Shown here: piece after piece, positions 16,886 through 24,298 of the stretch | Layout of the letters: every line of letters starts with the position of its first letter | Position numbering within the stretch: the first letter of the stretch is position 1 | Assembly (NCBI GenBank): GCA_963763885.1 | Contig: CAVXQD010000001.1 | Location: forward strand, 930,001-994,000 | Direction: 5' to 3' | From: JANNBN01 sp963763885 | GTDB taxonomy: Bacteria; Actinomycetota; Acidimicrobiia; Acidimicrobiales; JANYDT01 | DNA: 64,000 nucleotides | Made by a program: the position numbers and the translations under genes | The notes under the pieces: model-generated | Databases searched by the model: none | What the model was told of the DNA's origin: nothing | The model's input: the letters and a program-made list of their open reading frames with translations, nothing else

Positions 16886-18085
16886 ATGTCAGATGTACAG
16901 CTTCAGCAGGTCACCGACGCACTCGACGCGTTGCTTGCCGCTCACGACCCAAAGACCACCGAAAACGTCGCATTTCGCGGAGCTCGTTTCGACTATGGGC
17001 TGGCCTGGGTCCACTTCCCCAAGGGCCACGGCGGCCTGGGCGTCCGACCCGATCTGAACTCACTGGTGGAAAAGCGCCTCCGCGCTGCCGGTGCGCTCCC
17101 AGCCGAACCGTCCACGTTCTTCATGGCCCTTGCGGGCCCCACCATCGTCACCCACGGCAACGATGAGCAGCGGGAACGCTTCTTGCGCCCCATGTTCACC
17201 GGTGAGGAGCGTTGGTGCCAGTTGTTCTCAGAACCAGGTGCCGGAAGCGATTTCGCAGGTCTCGGGACCAAGGCAGTTCGTGACGGCGACGAATGGATCG
17301 TCAACGGCCAAAAGGTGTGGAACACCATGGCGCACCTCGGCGATTGGGGAATGCTTGTAACACGCACCAACCCCGACGCGCCGAAGCACCGCGGCATGAC
17401 GTACTTCGCGTTGGACATGCACTCCGCCGGCGTCGAAGTTCGACCACTACGCCAGATCACCGGCGAGGCTGAATTCAACGAGGTGTACATGACCGACGCC
17501 CGTGTCCCAGACTCCAACCGCATCGGCGCAGAAGGCGAAGGTTGGCGGGTCGCTCTCACCACGTTGATGAACGAGCGCGCAGAGATTGGCGGTGGCGGAA
17601 CCGGCGAATCGAAGAAGGGCGGCGCTGCCCGAGACGCCGTGAAAGTTTGGGAGACCGTGGGCGAACATCAGCGCACCCCGCAAGCAAAACAACAGTTGAT
17701 GCAGCTATGGACGCGCGGCGAGGTAGCGAGACTCACCAATATGCGCGCAGCACAAAATGCACGCGTCGGCAACCCTGGCCCCGAGTTCTCCGTTGCCAAG
17801 CTGGCAATGGCCGAGCTCAACAAAGAACTCTTCAGCTTCTGTGTGACGCTCATGGGACCCGATGGGCAGGTCGGTTTCGACTACACGTTCCGTCGTCCTG
17901 AGGAGCTTGAGACAACCGGCGCTTCACGCGGCCCCCAGTACGCTTTTCTACGCACACGCGCTAATTCCATCGAAGGTGGCACATCGGAAATCATGCGCAA
18001 CATCCTTGGCGAACAGGTTCTCGGCCTTCCAGGCGAACCACGCGTCGACAAAGACATCGCTTGGATCAAGGTCCCTCGCAACTAG
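16886..18085 (+). CDS. Acyl-CoA dehydrogenase
   Basis: An FAD enzyme that oxidises an acyl-CoA to the 2-enoyl-CoA. Typical motifs are CQLFSEPGAGSDFAGLGTKAV, VNGQKVWNTMAHLGDWGM, FNEVYMTDARVPDSNRIG and NSIEGGTSEIMRNILGEQVLGLP. The 399-residue length is standard. It resembles the many actinobacterial FadE paralogues used on fatty acids, steroids or branched substrates, so the substrate is undetermined. The ATG at 16886 follows CAGAAT by 7 nt, suggesting a leaderless mRNA. It starts divergently from the ATP-grasp pseudogene. Confidence 0.92.
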   Translation: MSDVQLQQVTDALDALLAAHDPKTTENVAFRGARFDYGLAWVHFPKGHGGLGVRPDLNSLVEKRLRAAGALPAEPSTFFMALAGPTIVTHGNDEQRERFLRPMFTGEERWCQLFSEPGAGSDFAGLGTKAVRDGDEWIVNGQKVWNTMAHLGDWGMLVTRTNPDAPKHRGMTYFALDMHSAGVEVRPLRQITGEAEFNEVYMTDARVPDSNRIGAEGEGWRVALTTLMNERAEIGGGGTGESKKGGAARDAVKVWETVGEHQRTPQAKQQLMQLWTRGEVARLTNMRAAQNARVGNPGPEFSVAKLAMAELNKELFSFCVTLMGPDGQVGFDYTFRRPEELETTGASRGPQYAFLRTRANSIEGGTSEIMRNILGEQVLGLPGEPRVDKDIAWIKVPRN

Positions 18086-18108
18086 GTCAGCAGCCGCCAA
18101 CCGAAGAT

Positions 18109-18191
18109 TGGTGTCGAAGAGGGGACTTGAACTCCGGTTCACCCAGGACTGTAACTAGCTTCGAGGTTGCCAATTCCACCGGCCCTTCCTC
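18109..18191 (-). pseudogene. Decayed class II (Leu-like) tRNA remnant
   Basis: Read on the minus strand, this 83-nt stretch starts GAGGAAG, contains GGTGGAATTGGCA as in tRNA-Leu D arms, and ends with a T-arm-like GGAGTTCAAGTCCCC and a terminal ACACCA. The acceptor stem pairs at only 5 of 7 positions, the T stem at about 3 of 5, and no good anticodon stem forms, so it is unlikely to be a working tRNA. It sits directly upstream of the toxin-antitoxin genes, consistent with a former integration site. Confidence 0.45.
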
Positions 18192-18291
18192 TGGAACAGT
18201 GACATCACCACGTCAACACCCCAGGTCCTCTGTCGCCTCCCGGAGGAACGTGCGTCGCGCTCAACACTATCAATCGCTGGACCAACCTTTG

Positions 18292-18317
18292 CATACGTAA
18301 TGTATACTAAACGTATG
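18292..18317 (+). promoter_or_regulatory. Toxin-antitoxin promoter/operator
   Basis: CATACGT and ACGTATG form a perfect 7-bp inverted repeat around a central GTATAC. The same stretch contains a -10 box TATACT (18303-18308) followed after 6 nt by the ATG at 18315. The arrangement fits autorepression by the ribbon-helix-helix antitoxin and a leaderless transcript. Confidence 0.7.
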
Positions 18318-18566
18318 ACGCAAGCCTTGAGCTTCCGAGCCGACGCATCACTCGCCGAAGCACTCGACGCCGCCGCCGCCGCGGCTGGTGTCTCTCGAAG
18401 CGATCTACTGAACCAGGCCGTCCGCCAGTTTCTCTATCGCCTTCGATGCGAGCGCGACGTCGAGCGCTATGCGCTCTCCCCGCTGACCGCCGCCGAAACG
18501 GCTGCCTGGCCCAACGAGGTATGGCCAGATGAGGACACCGACTGGACGAAAGTGTTCAGCGAATGA
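18315..18566 (+). CDS. Ribbon-helix-helix antitoxin
   Basis: An 83-residue protein. The N-terminal beta strand and two helices (ALSFRADASLAEALDAAA, then GVSRSDLLNQAVRQFL) form a CopG/MetJ-type DNA-binding fold. The acidic C-terminal tail rich in Trp and Asp (WPNEVWPDEDTDW) is the likely toxin-binding part. It overlaps the MazF gene by 4 bp (ATGA), the usual coupling in such modules. The start at 18315 was preferred over 18300 because the operator and -10 box cover the earlier ATG. Confidence 0.85.
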   Translation: MTQALSFRADASLAEALDAAAAAAGVSRSDLLNQAVRQFLYRLRCERDVERYALSPLTAAETAAWPNEVWPDEDTDWTKVFSE

Positions 18567-18880
18567 AGCGGGGTGAGATCTGGTTCGCCGATGTCGGACG
18601 AGGGGGCGATCGTCCCGTCCTCGTACTCACACGCGACCCAGTCGCCGACCGCATCGACGCAGTCGTCGTGGCCCATCTGACAACGACTATTCGCGGCCTG
18701 ACGTCGGAACTGCGACTTGGCCTCGGCGACGGGCTCAAACAGGACTGTGCCGTTTCGTTCGACAACTTGCACACGCTACCGAGATCGTCCTTTCGCCGAC
18801 GCGTTGCGATGCTCCGACCATCACGACTCGAGGAAGCTTGCGTCCGACTGTCTGATGCACTCGGCTGCGGCGATCGGTAG
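18563..18880 (+). CDS. mazF: MazF/PemK-type toxin (mRNA interferase)
   Basis: A 105-residue MazF-family endoribonuclease: KRGEIWFADVG at the N-terminus, RPVLVLTRD, the strand VVVAHLTTTIRGLTSEL containing the catalytic threonine region, and the conserved SFDNLHTLPRSSFRRRV. All core motifs are present, so it is likely active and neutralised by the RHH protein encoded immediately upstream. The neighbouring tRNA remnant suggests the pair arrived with a mobile element. The RNA cleavage site cannot be predicted. Confidence 0.9.
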   Translation: MKRGEIWFADVGRGGDRPVLVLTRDPVADRIDAVVVAHLTTTIRGLTSELRLGLGDGLKQDCAVSFDNLHTLPRSSFRRRVAMLRPSRLEEACVRLSDALGCGDR

Positions 18881-19041
18881 AGACCGACGCTCGCCGCTTC
18901 TCCGAACGCGTGGTTCAAGCAAAGCGGATCCGAACGTGTGAACCGGTTGGGTGAGCGCCGTTTCAGAGGTGCGGGTGGATTCGCTGGCGCATAGTCCGAG
19001 GCGCTATGGCGGTCCGAGACGCTGCCTGCCACTGTTGTCTC

Positions 19042-19731
19042 GTGAAGCTTTCCCGCACAACACTTGTCCGCATTCCTGTGACCGTTGCAGCCATATGTTC
19101 ACTGATGATCAGCGGGCAGATGGCCGCCTCGGCGCAGACGGCCGGGACAACTTGCTCCAAGGTCGGCGCAAAATCGCCCGATGCGACGATGCAATGCAAG
19201 AAGGTACGCGTGAAGGGAAAGACGATCCAGCGCTGGACCCTTCTCGGAGCCGCTCGTTCGCCTGAACCGCCGAAAGGCCCGAGCAAGAAGGAGTGCTTCG
19301 TGGGGCAATGGGCAGAGACCCCCGCTTCGATGCAGTTGTTCCTTCGCTCGTACATACCGTCCCCGCCAGTTCAGGTTTCCGGGCAACTCGTGTACTTCTT
19401 CGACGGAGCCAACCTCACAGCGAGTGGCGAAATGGCAGTCTCGTCGGCTGACCCCGCCGTAACCATCTCCGGCACCATCAAAGCCATTGGAAAGCCGTTC
19501 CCGTCAACGTATGACGGCATAGCGTTATCGATGAGGCTTACCGAGGACAGCGACTACCCGCGCTTCTTTGATGTCAGTCTCTCGATCAACGGTTCGCCGA
19601 TTGCTGTCCCCACGGGGAGCCCCGGCGGGCCCGCGTTCTTTCCCGTGAGTTGCTCGGGAAACAACGCATGGGTCACGGTGCAGACGCCGCGAGGTGTGGT
19701 TGTCCGGGCCCTGGAGCGTCGGACTACATAA
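19042..19731 (+). CDS. Secreted protein of unknown function
   Basis: The GTG at 19042 gives a clear signal peptide (KLSRTTLVRIPVTVAAICSL, hydrophobic core, then an AASAQTA cleavage region). The mature part begins with a short Cys-containing segment (TTCSKVGAKSPDATMQCKK) of the kind often seen in actinobacterial exported proteins, then a beta-rich domain with no motif I recognise and one late cysteine in FPVSCSGNN. A proline-lysine linker (SPEPPKGPSKKE) joins the two. The last 8 bp overlap the convergent hydrolase gene. Confidence 0.7.
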   Translation: MKLSRTTLVRIPVTVAAICSLMISGQMAASAQTAGTTCSKVGAKSPDATMQCKKVRVKGKTIQRWTLLGAARSPEPPKGPSKKECFVGQWAETPASMQLFLRSYIPSPPVQVSGQLVYFFDGANLTASGEMAVSSADPAVTISGTIKAIGKPFPSTYDGIALSMRLTEDSDYPRFFDVSLSINGSPIAVPTGSPGGPAFFPVSCSGNNAWVTVQTPRGVVVRALERRTT

Positions 19732-20479
19732 GCGAACTGAGGAACGGGGTTACTGCAGCGCAGAATGCATCAAACTGGTCGTAGCGAACTGCGTGGCCCG
19801 CGGCGTCGATGCGGACGGACTGGAACAGTGGGTTCAGCTCTCGGACGTCAGCGGCTTGTTCTTCAGTGATGATGGCGCCTCGGCTGGGGTCTCCACATAC
19901 GAGCAACGACGGGCAGTCGATTCTCCCAACCAACTCACGGAAGTCCGAGCGGACGGTTGGGAAATAGTTGAACAGATCGAGTTCCACCTCGAAACGAGAC
20001 GCGGCAGACAACTCCACGTCCTCGTCGGACCAGAGCGGCGAATCCGATCTGCGCCAGGTCAACGCCTCTTCCCACGTACCCGCCTGCAGGGTACGGATGG
20101 ACTCGCACCAATCTGTGTTTCGTTGAACTCTGGCCTCAGCCTGCCTGGCAGCCTCGGCCTCGTCTGCGGGTTGGGATGGCTCCCACCACGCTGGGTCTTC
20201 CAACACGGCACCGCGACTGAGTCCCGGATGCTGCGCGAGGGCGGTGGTGATTGTTGCGCCGCCCATGGAGTGCCCGATCAGTGCCGGACGATCTAGACCA
20301 AGTGTCTGAATCACTCCGACAAGATCATCCGCTCGGTCCTGCGACGAAAAGGCACCGTTGGCGCGATCTGACTTTCCGTGCCCACGACAGTCATAGGCAA
20401 CAACGTCCCACTGCGACGCAAGCACCTCTGCGAGCCGCGAGTAATACAGGGCATTGTCCGTAAAACCGTGCACAAGCAC
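19724..20479 (-). CDS. Alpha/beta hydrolase with frameshifted 5' end
   Basis: The open frame starts abruptly inside the fold at VLVHGFTDNA (oxyanion region). The nucleophile elbow is GHSMGG, the acid lies in LLVCGDPSRG and the histidine in DAAGHAVRYD, so the catalytic triad is complete. The missing N-terminus is present just upstream in another frame, reading INGVSLRYFRSGGRG from a GTG at 20565, and one lost base near 20490 would rejoin it to APLVLVHG. Either the gene is a recent pseudogene or the base is a sequence error. Substrate unknown. Confidence 0.78.
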   Translation of the reverse strand: MLVHGFTDNALYYSRLAEVLASQWDVVAYDCRGHGKSDRANGAFSSQDRADDLVGVIQTLGLDRPALIGHSMGGATITTALAQHPGLSRGAVLEDPAWWEPSQPADEAEAARQAEARVQRNTDWCESIRTLQAGTWEEALTWRRSDSPLWSDEDVELSAASRFEVELDLFNYFPTVRSDFRELVGRIDCPSLLVCGDPSRGAIITEEQAADVRELNPLFQSVRIDAAGHAVRYDQFDAFCAAVTPFLSSLM

Positions 20480-20572
20480 TAGCGGCGCCTACCTCGCCCG
20501 CCCGAACGGAAATAGCGCAACGAAACGCCATTGATCTCCCGGCGATCTTGTCGCCAATTTTTCACGGGTTAC

Positions 20573-21658
20573 TCAGTCGAAGGTGATAACAGAACGGGCA
20601 ATGGCGCCGGTCTTCATCGTGGCGAACCCCTCGTTGATGTCTTCCAGCTTGATACGTGCGCTGACCAACTCGTCGAGCTTAAGACGGCCCTGCAGGTACA
20701 GGTCAATGTAGCGAGGCATGTCCACACGGAACCGATTGGAGCCCATGTTGGAACCCTGGATGGTTTTGCCGTCCAACAGTTGGTAGCCAGGAATGGAGAT
20801 GCTCTCACCGACGGGGATCATGCCGATAACCGTTGCGGTGCCGCCCTTGGCAAGCATGGCAAACGCCTGCTCTGCAGCAACCTTCAGACCAATTGCCTCG
20901 AAGGAGTACTCCACTCCCCCGCCGGTCAGTTCCTTCACCGCCTGCACTGCATCGGTAGACGACGCATTGATGACGTCGGTTGCGCCGAAGTCCTTTGCCA
21001 TTGCCAGCTTGGTGTCGTTCATGTCAACCGCAATGATCCGACCAGCGCCTGCGATGCGGGCACCCTGCACGCAGTTCAGGCCGATGCCGCCACAACCAAT
21101 CACCGCGACGGTTGAACCAACCGGAATGGCTGCGGTGTTGAACACAGCACCCACGCCGGTGGTGACGCCGCAGCCAATGAGAGCAGCACGATCGAGTGGC
21201 ATGTCTTTGGTGATCTTCACCAACGCGTTCTCGTGCACAAGGATCTGCTCAGCGAACGACGACAAGCGCATGAACTGATTGACGTTCTCGCCTTTGCGAG
21301 ACAGACGTGAGGCCTCGCCAGCCGAACGCTCGAGAACGGTGCGACCATTACACAGGAACGTGCGGCCCGTGAGGCAGTACGAACACTGGCCACAGTAAGC
21401 GGACAGACATCCAATGACATGGTCTCCTGGCTGCAGGTACGTGACCATGTCTCCAACGGCCTCGACCACACCGGCGCATTCGTGACCAAGCACAACAGGA
21501 CATGGATGGGGGTACTTTGCCTCCATGAAATGTAGATCCGAGTGACACAGACCAGCAGCGGCAACCCGGACCAGTACTTCTCTGGCCTTGGGCTTGTCGA
21601 TGCTCACGTCGTCGATGATCAAGGAGCCTGGAATGGATTCGAGAACCGCAGCTTTCAT
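20573..21658 (-). CDS. Zinc-dependent class III-type alcohol dehydrogenase
   Basis: A medium-chain NAD(P)- or mycothiol/NDMA-type alcohol dehydrogenase of 361 residues. The catalytic zinc site is built from GLCHSD and GHECAGVVEAVG, and the structural zinc cysteines are in CGQCSYCLTGRTFLC. The nucleotide-binding fold begins VAVIGCGGIGLN with an acidic IAVDMND, favouring NAD. It resembles mycobacterial AdhD and NDMA-dependent dehydrogenases. It probably oxidises primary alcohols or an aldehyde-thiol adduct. The gene stands alone between the hydrolase and the ABC-F gene. Confidence 0.88.
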   Translation of the reverse strand: MKAAVLESIPGSLIIDDVSIDKPKAREVLVRVAAAGLCHSDLHFMEAKYPHPCPVVLGHECAGVVEAVGDMVTYLQPGDHVIGCLSAYCGQCSYCLTGRTFLCNGRTVLERSAGEASRLSRKGENVNQFMRLSSFAEQILVHENALVKITKDMPLDRAALIGCGVTTGVGAVFNTAAIPVGSTVAVIGCGGIGLNCVQGARIAGAGRIIAVDMNDTKLAMAKDFGATDVINASSTDAVQAVKELTGGGVEYSFEAIGLKVAAEQAFAMLAKGGTATVIGMIPVGESISIPGYQLLDGKTIQGSNMGSNRFRVDMPRYIDLYLQGRLKLDELVSARIKLEDINEGFATMKTGAIARSVITFD

Positions 21659-21716
21659 CCAAACGTTCTACCGCGCGCAGCACCATTCGGGCGACTCGGA
21701 GCGCCCGGCACGAGAG

Positions 21717-23354
21717 CTAGGCCATACCGATGAGGTCGAGAACTTCTTCGTCGAAGTGCAGTTCTTCGCCCTCTGGCATGACGATCACCTTGTCAGGTGC
21801 CAACTGCGTGACGAAGTCCTCGTCGTGGCTGACCAGCACGATGGTGCCCTGGTAGTGCTGCAACGCGCCCAGCACGGCTTCGACCGAAGGAGGGTCAAGG
21901 TTGTTGGTGGGCTCATCGAGGAACAGCACATTGGCCTTGGAGATCATGAGGCGAGCCAGCGACAGCTTGGTCTTCTCACCACCCGACAGGGTGCCAGAGT
22001 CCTGATCGGCGACAGCTCCTACCAGCCCAAAATGTCCAAGCATGCGTCGCAATTCGGGGTCGGTCATGCCGCGCCCCGCTTCGCGTAGCAAGTTGATGAC
22101 CGGCACGCCGTGGCGAATGTCTTCGTGTTCCTGTGCGTAAAAGCCCAACGTGACGTTGGCGCCCAGCTTTACTTCGCCAGCATCGGCTTGGTACTTCCCA
22201 GCGATGGTACGCAACAGCGTGGTTTTTCCAGCACCGTTGAGGCCAAGGATGAGGAAGGTCTTGCCGCGCTCGACAAGGAAATTGATGTCTTCGAAGATTG
22301 GCGTTCCGTCGAAGGACTTGGCCAGCCCTTCGACACGCAGCACTACGTCGCCAGCGCGGACCGGCGGAGGGAACTTGATGTCGATCTTGCGACGCTTGAC
22401 GACGAGGGCTTCTGGCCCCCGCTTCTTGGTCATCTGCTCGATACGCATGGTGAGCTGCGCACGCTTCTGGGCGTGGGTTGCGTTGGCGCCACGGAACTTG
22501 TCCATGGACTTTTCCAGTCGACCGATTTCGCGTTCGAAGTTGGCCGACTCACGCTCACGAAGGGATTCGCGTTCTTCGCGCTGAACCAGGAACTTGGTAT
22601 ACGTACCGACGTATTGCTCGATCCGTGCGTTTTCCAAAGCCAGAACGCGGTCGATCGCAGAGTCCATCAACGAGATGTCGTGGCTGACAACCAGAACCGT
22701 GGCCGGCGTAGTGCGCAGGAAGTTCATCACCCACGTTTTGGCTTCGGCGTCCAAGTGGTTTGTTGGTTCGTCGATGATGAGCAGGTCACCGCCTTTGAGC
22801 AGCAGACGAGCAAGCTCAAGGCGTCGGCGCTGACCACCAGAAAGTGTTCCGACTTCTTGCAACAAAGCGTCGTCGTCGAGCCCCACACCAGCTGCCAGCC
22901 GCTCAGCTTCGGATTCGCGTGAATAGCCACCTTGACGGCGGAACTGTTCTTCAAGATCTGTGAAGCGACGCACGGCCTTGTCGAGGCGTTCATCCGCGCC
23001 GTCGATACCAGCGCCCATGTCAATGCCGGCCTTCTCGATGCGGGCTTGTGCCTCTGCCATGTCGTTGGCCATGGTGGTGAGCGGCGATGCGTCGAGCAGA
23101 TGGTCGTAGGCCATCTTGTGCGAATCCTCGATGCTTGCCGAAACGTCTTGGCGCAGCCAGCCCCACAGCTGCGGGAGCACAACGGTGCCAGCAGTTGAGC
23201 GCTGTTCTTTTGCCAGCGTCTTCAGCAGCGTGGTCTTGCCTGCGCCGTTAGGACCCACCAGCGCGACCTTCTCACCAGCCGCCAACCGAAAGGTTGCGCC
23301 TTCTAGAAGAACCCGGTGGCCCAGGTCAATACGGAGGTTGGCCACGTCGAGCAC
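21717..23354 (-). CDS. ABC-F family ATPase (ribosome-associated type)
   Basis: Two ABC ATPase domains without membrane segments, the layout of translation factors such as EttA or Uup. The first has GPNGAGKTTLLK and TLSGGQRRRLELARLLL with Walker B DLLIIDEPTNHLD. The second has GLNGAGKTTLLR, TLSGGEKTKLSLARLM and VLFLDEPTNNLD. A charged linker (about residues 245-310, rich in Arg, Glu and Lys) joins them, as expected for the P-site tRNA interaction motif. The 545-residue length is normal. The GTG start has TAACCT ending 6 nt upstream. It is divergent from menG. Confidence 0.92.
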   Translation of the reverse strand: MLDVANLRIDLGHRVLLEGATFRLAAGEKVALVGPNGAGKTTLLKTLAKEQRSTAGTVVLPQLWGWLRQDVSASIEDSHKMAYDHLLDASPLTTMANDMAEAQARIEKAGIDMGAGIDGADERLDKAVRRFTDLEEQFRRQGGYSRESEAERLAAGVGLDDDALLQEVGTLSGGQRRRLELARLLLKGGDLLIIDEPTNHLDAEAKTWVMNFLRTTPATVLVVSHDISLMDSAIDRVLALENARIEQYVGTYTKFLVQREERESLRERESANFEREIGRLEKSMDKFRGANATHAQKRAQLTMRIEQMTKKRGPEALVVKRRKIDIKFPPPVRAGDVVLRVEGLAKSFDGTPIFEDINFLVERGKTFLILGLNGAGKTTLLRTIAGKYQADAGEVKLGANVTLGFYAQEHEDIRHGVPVINLLREAGRGMTDPELRRMLGHFGLVGAVADQDSGTLSGGEKTKLSLARLMISKANVLFLDEPTNNLDPPSVEAVLGALQHYQGTIVLVSHDEDFVTQLAPDKVIVMPEGEELHFDEEVLDLIGMA

Positions 23355-23400
23355 CGGTCAAGGTTACTGGTGTCTGCACACCTTCCCCTACGCTCTCAAC

Positions 23401-24108
23401 GTGACGCGTGCCATCGACCTCGAAAAGGGGCTCCCCCAGGGCGACGAGAAGGCCGCTGCCGTGCGGCACATGTTCGACACCATCAGTCCTCGTTACGACC
23501 TCGTCAACCGAGTCATGACGTTCCGCCTTGACGTTGGTTGGCGGCGAAAGACCATCAAGGCCCTGGGGCTACCCACTGGTGCGACAATCCTTGACCTGGC
23601 TGCTGGAACCGGTGATTTCTGCCGCGAGCTGGAGCGACGAGGGTTTCGGCCCATAGGCATGGACCTCAGCTTCGGCATGCTCGCGCACGCACGCACCAAA
23701 GCGCCTCTGGCCCAGTGCGACGCGCTTCGCCTACCAATCGCCGATGCTTCGGTTGACGGAATCACCTGCGGGTTTGCGTTGCGTAACTTCAGTGACCTCG
23801 GCGGATTCTTCGACGAACTTGGCCGTGTGACAAAACCTGGTGGGCGGATTGCACTCTTAGACGCGTGCGCCCCGGACAACCCGATCATGAAGTTCGGTCA
23901 CGGCATCTACTTCGGCAAGGTAGTGCCGGCCATCGGCGGGCTACTAAGCGATCGGACCGCGTACCAGTACCTTCCGAAGAGCTTGGCTTACCTCCCTCCG
24001 GCCCACGAGATGCTGGAGCGCCTCCGTTCTGCCGGCTTCAGCGGCGTACAGCGCCAGTTGCTCACCGGCGGCGCCGCGCAACTCATCATCGCAACGCGTT
24101 CGGCATAG
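23401..24108 (+). CDS. menG: Demethylmenaquinone methyltransferase (MenG/UbiE)
   Basis: The SAM-dependent last step of menaquinone synthesis. UbiE-family signatures are FDTISPRYDLVNRVMTF near the N-terminus, the SAM-binding ILDLAAGTGDFC, GITCGFALRNFSDL and the C-terminal YQYLPKSL. The 235-residue length is typical. The GTG at 23401 follows TACGCT by 6 nt and is probably read from a leaderless mRNA. menA lies 2 kb downstream on the other strand, supporting a menaquinone role rather than ubiquinone. Confidence 0.93.
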   Translation: MTRAIDLEKGLPQGDEKAAAVRHMFDTISPRYDLVNRVMTFRLDVGWRRKTIKALGLPTGATILDLAAGTGDFCRELERRGFRPIGMDLSFGMLAHARTKAPLAQCDALRLPIADASVDGITCGFALRNFSDLGGFFDELGRVTKPGGRIALLDACAPDNPIMKFGHGIYFGKVVPAIGGLLSDRTAYQYLPKSLAYLPPAHEMLERLRSAGFSGVQRQLLTGGAAQLIIATRSA

Positions 24109-24259
24109 CTGCTTCTCCCTGTTTGCAGCCCTCTCCGCGCTTTCAGAACGACCACGTTCCGTGACTGAACGGGGGATGCTTGTATCGGTGCGGCGCAGCG
24201 GCCAGGCTTGAGGCGTTCGAGCAGTGCCCGGCCATGCAAAGCCGCGGCCGTTGCGCACC

Positions 24260-24281
24260 GTGTTGAGGGATCCCTCAACAC
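24260..24281. promoter_or_regulatory. Perfect 22-bp palindrome upstream of the surface-protein gene
   Basis: The half site GTGTTGAGGGA is followed directly by its exact inverse, with no mismatch. It ends 1 bp before the purine-rich ribosome-binding site and 17 bp before the ATG at 24299. It could be a repressor site or a 5'-leader hairpin that hides the ribosome-binding site. Confidence 0.6.
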
Positions 24282-24298
24282 CAGGAAAGGACTTCCCC

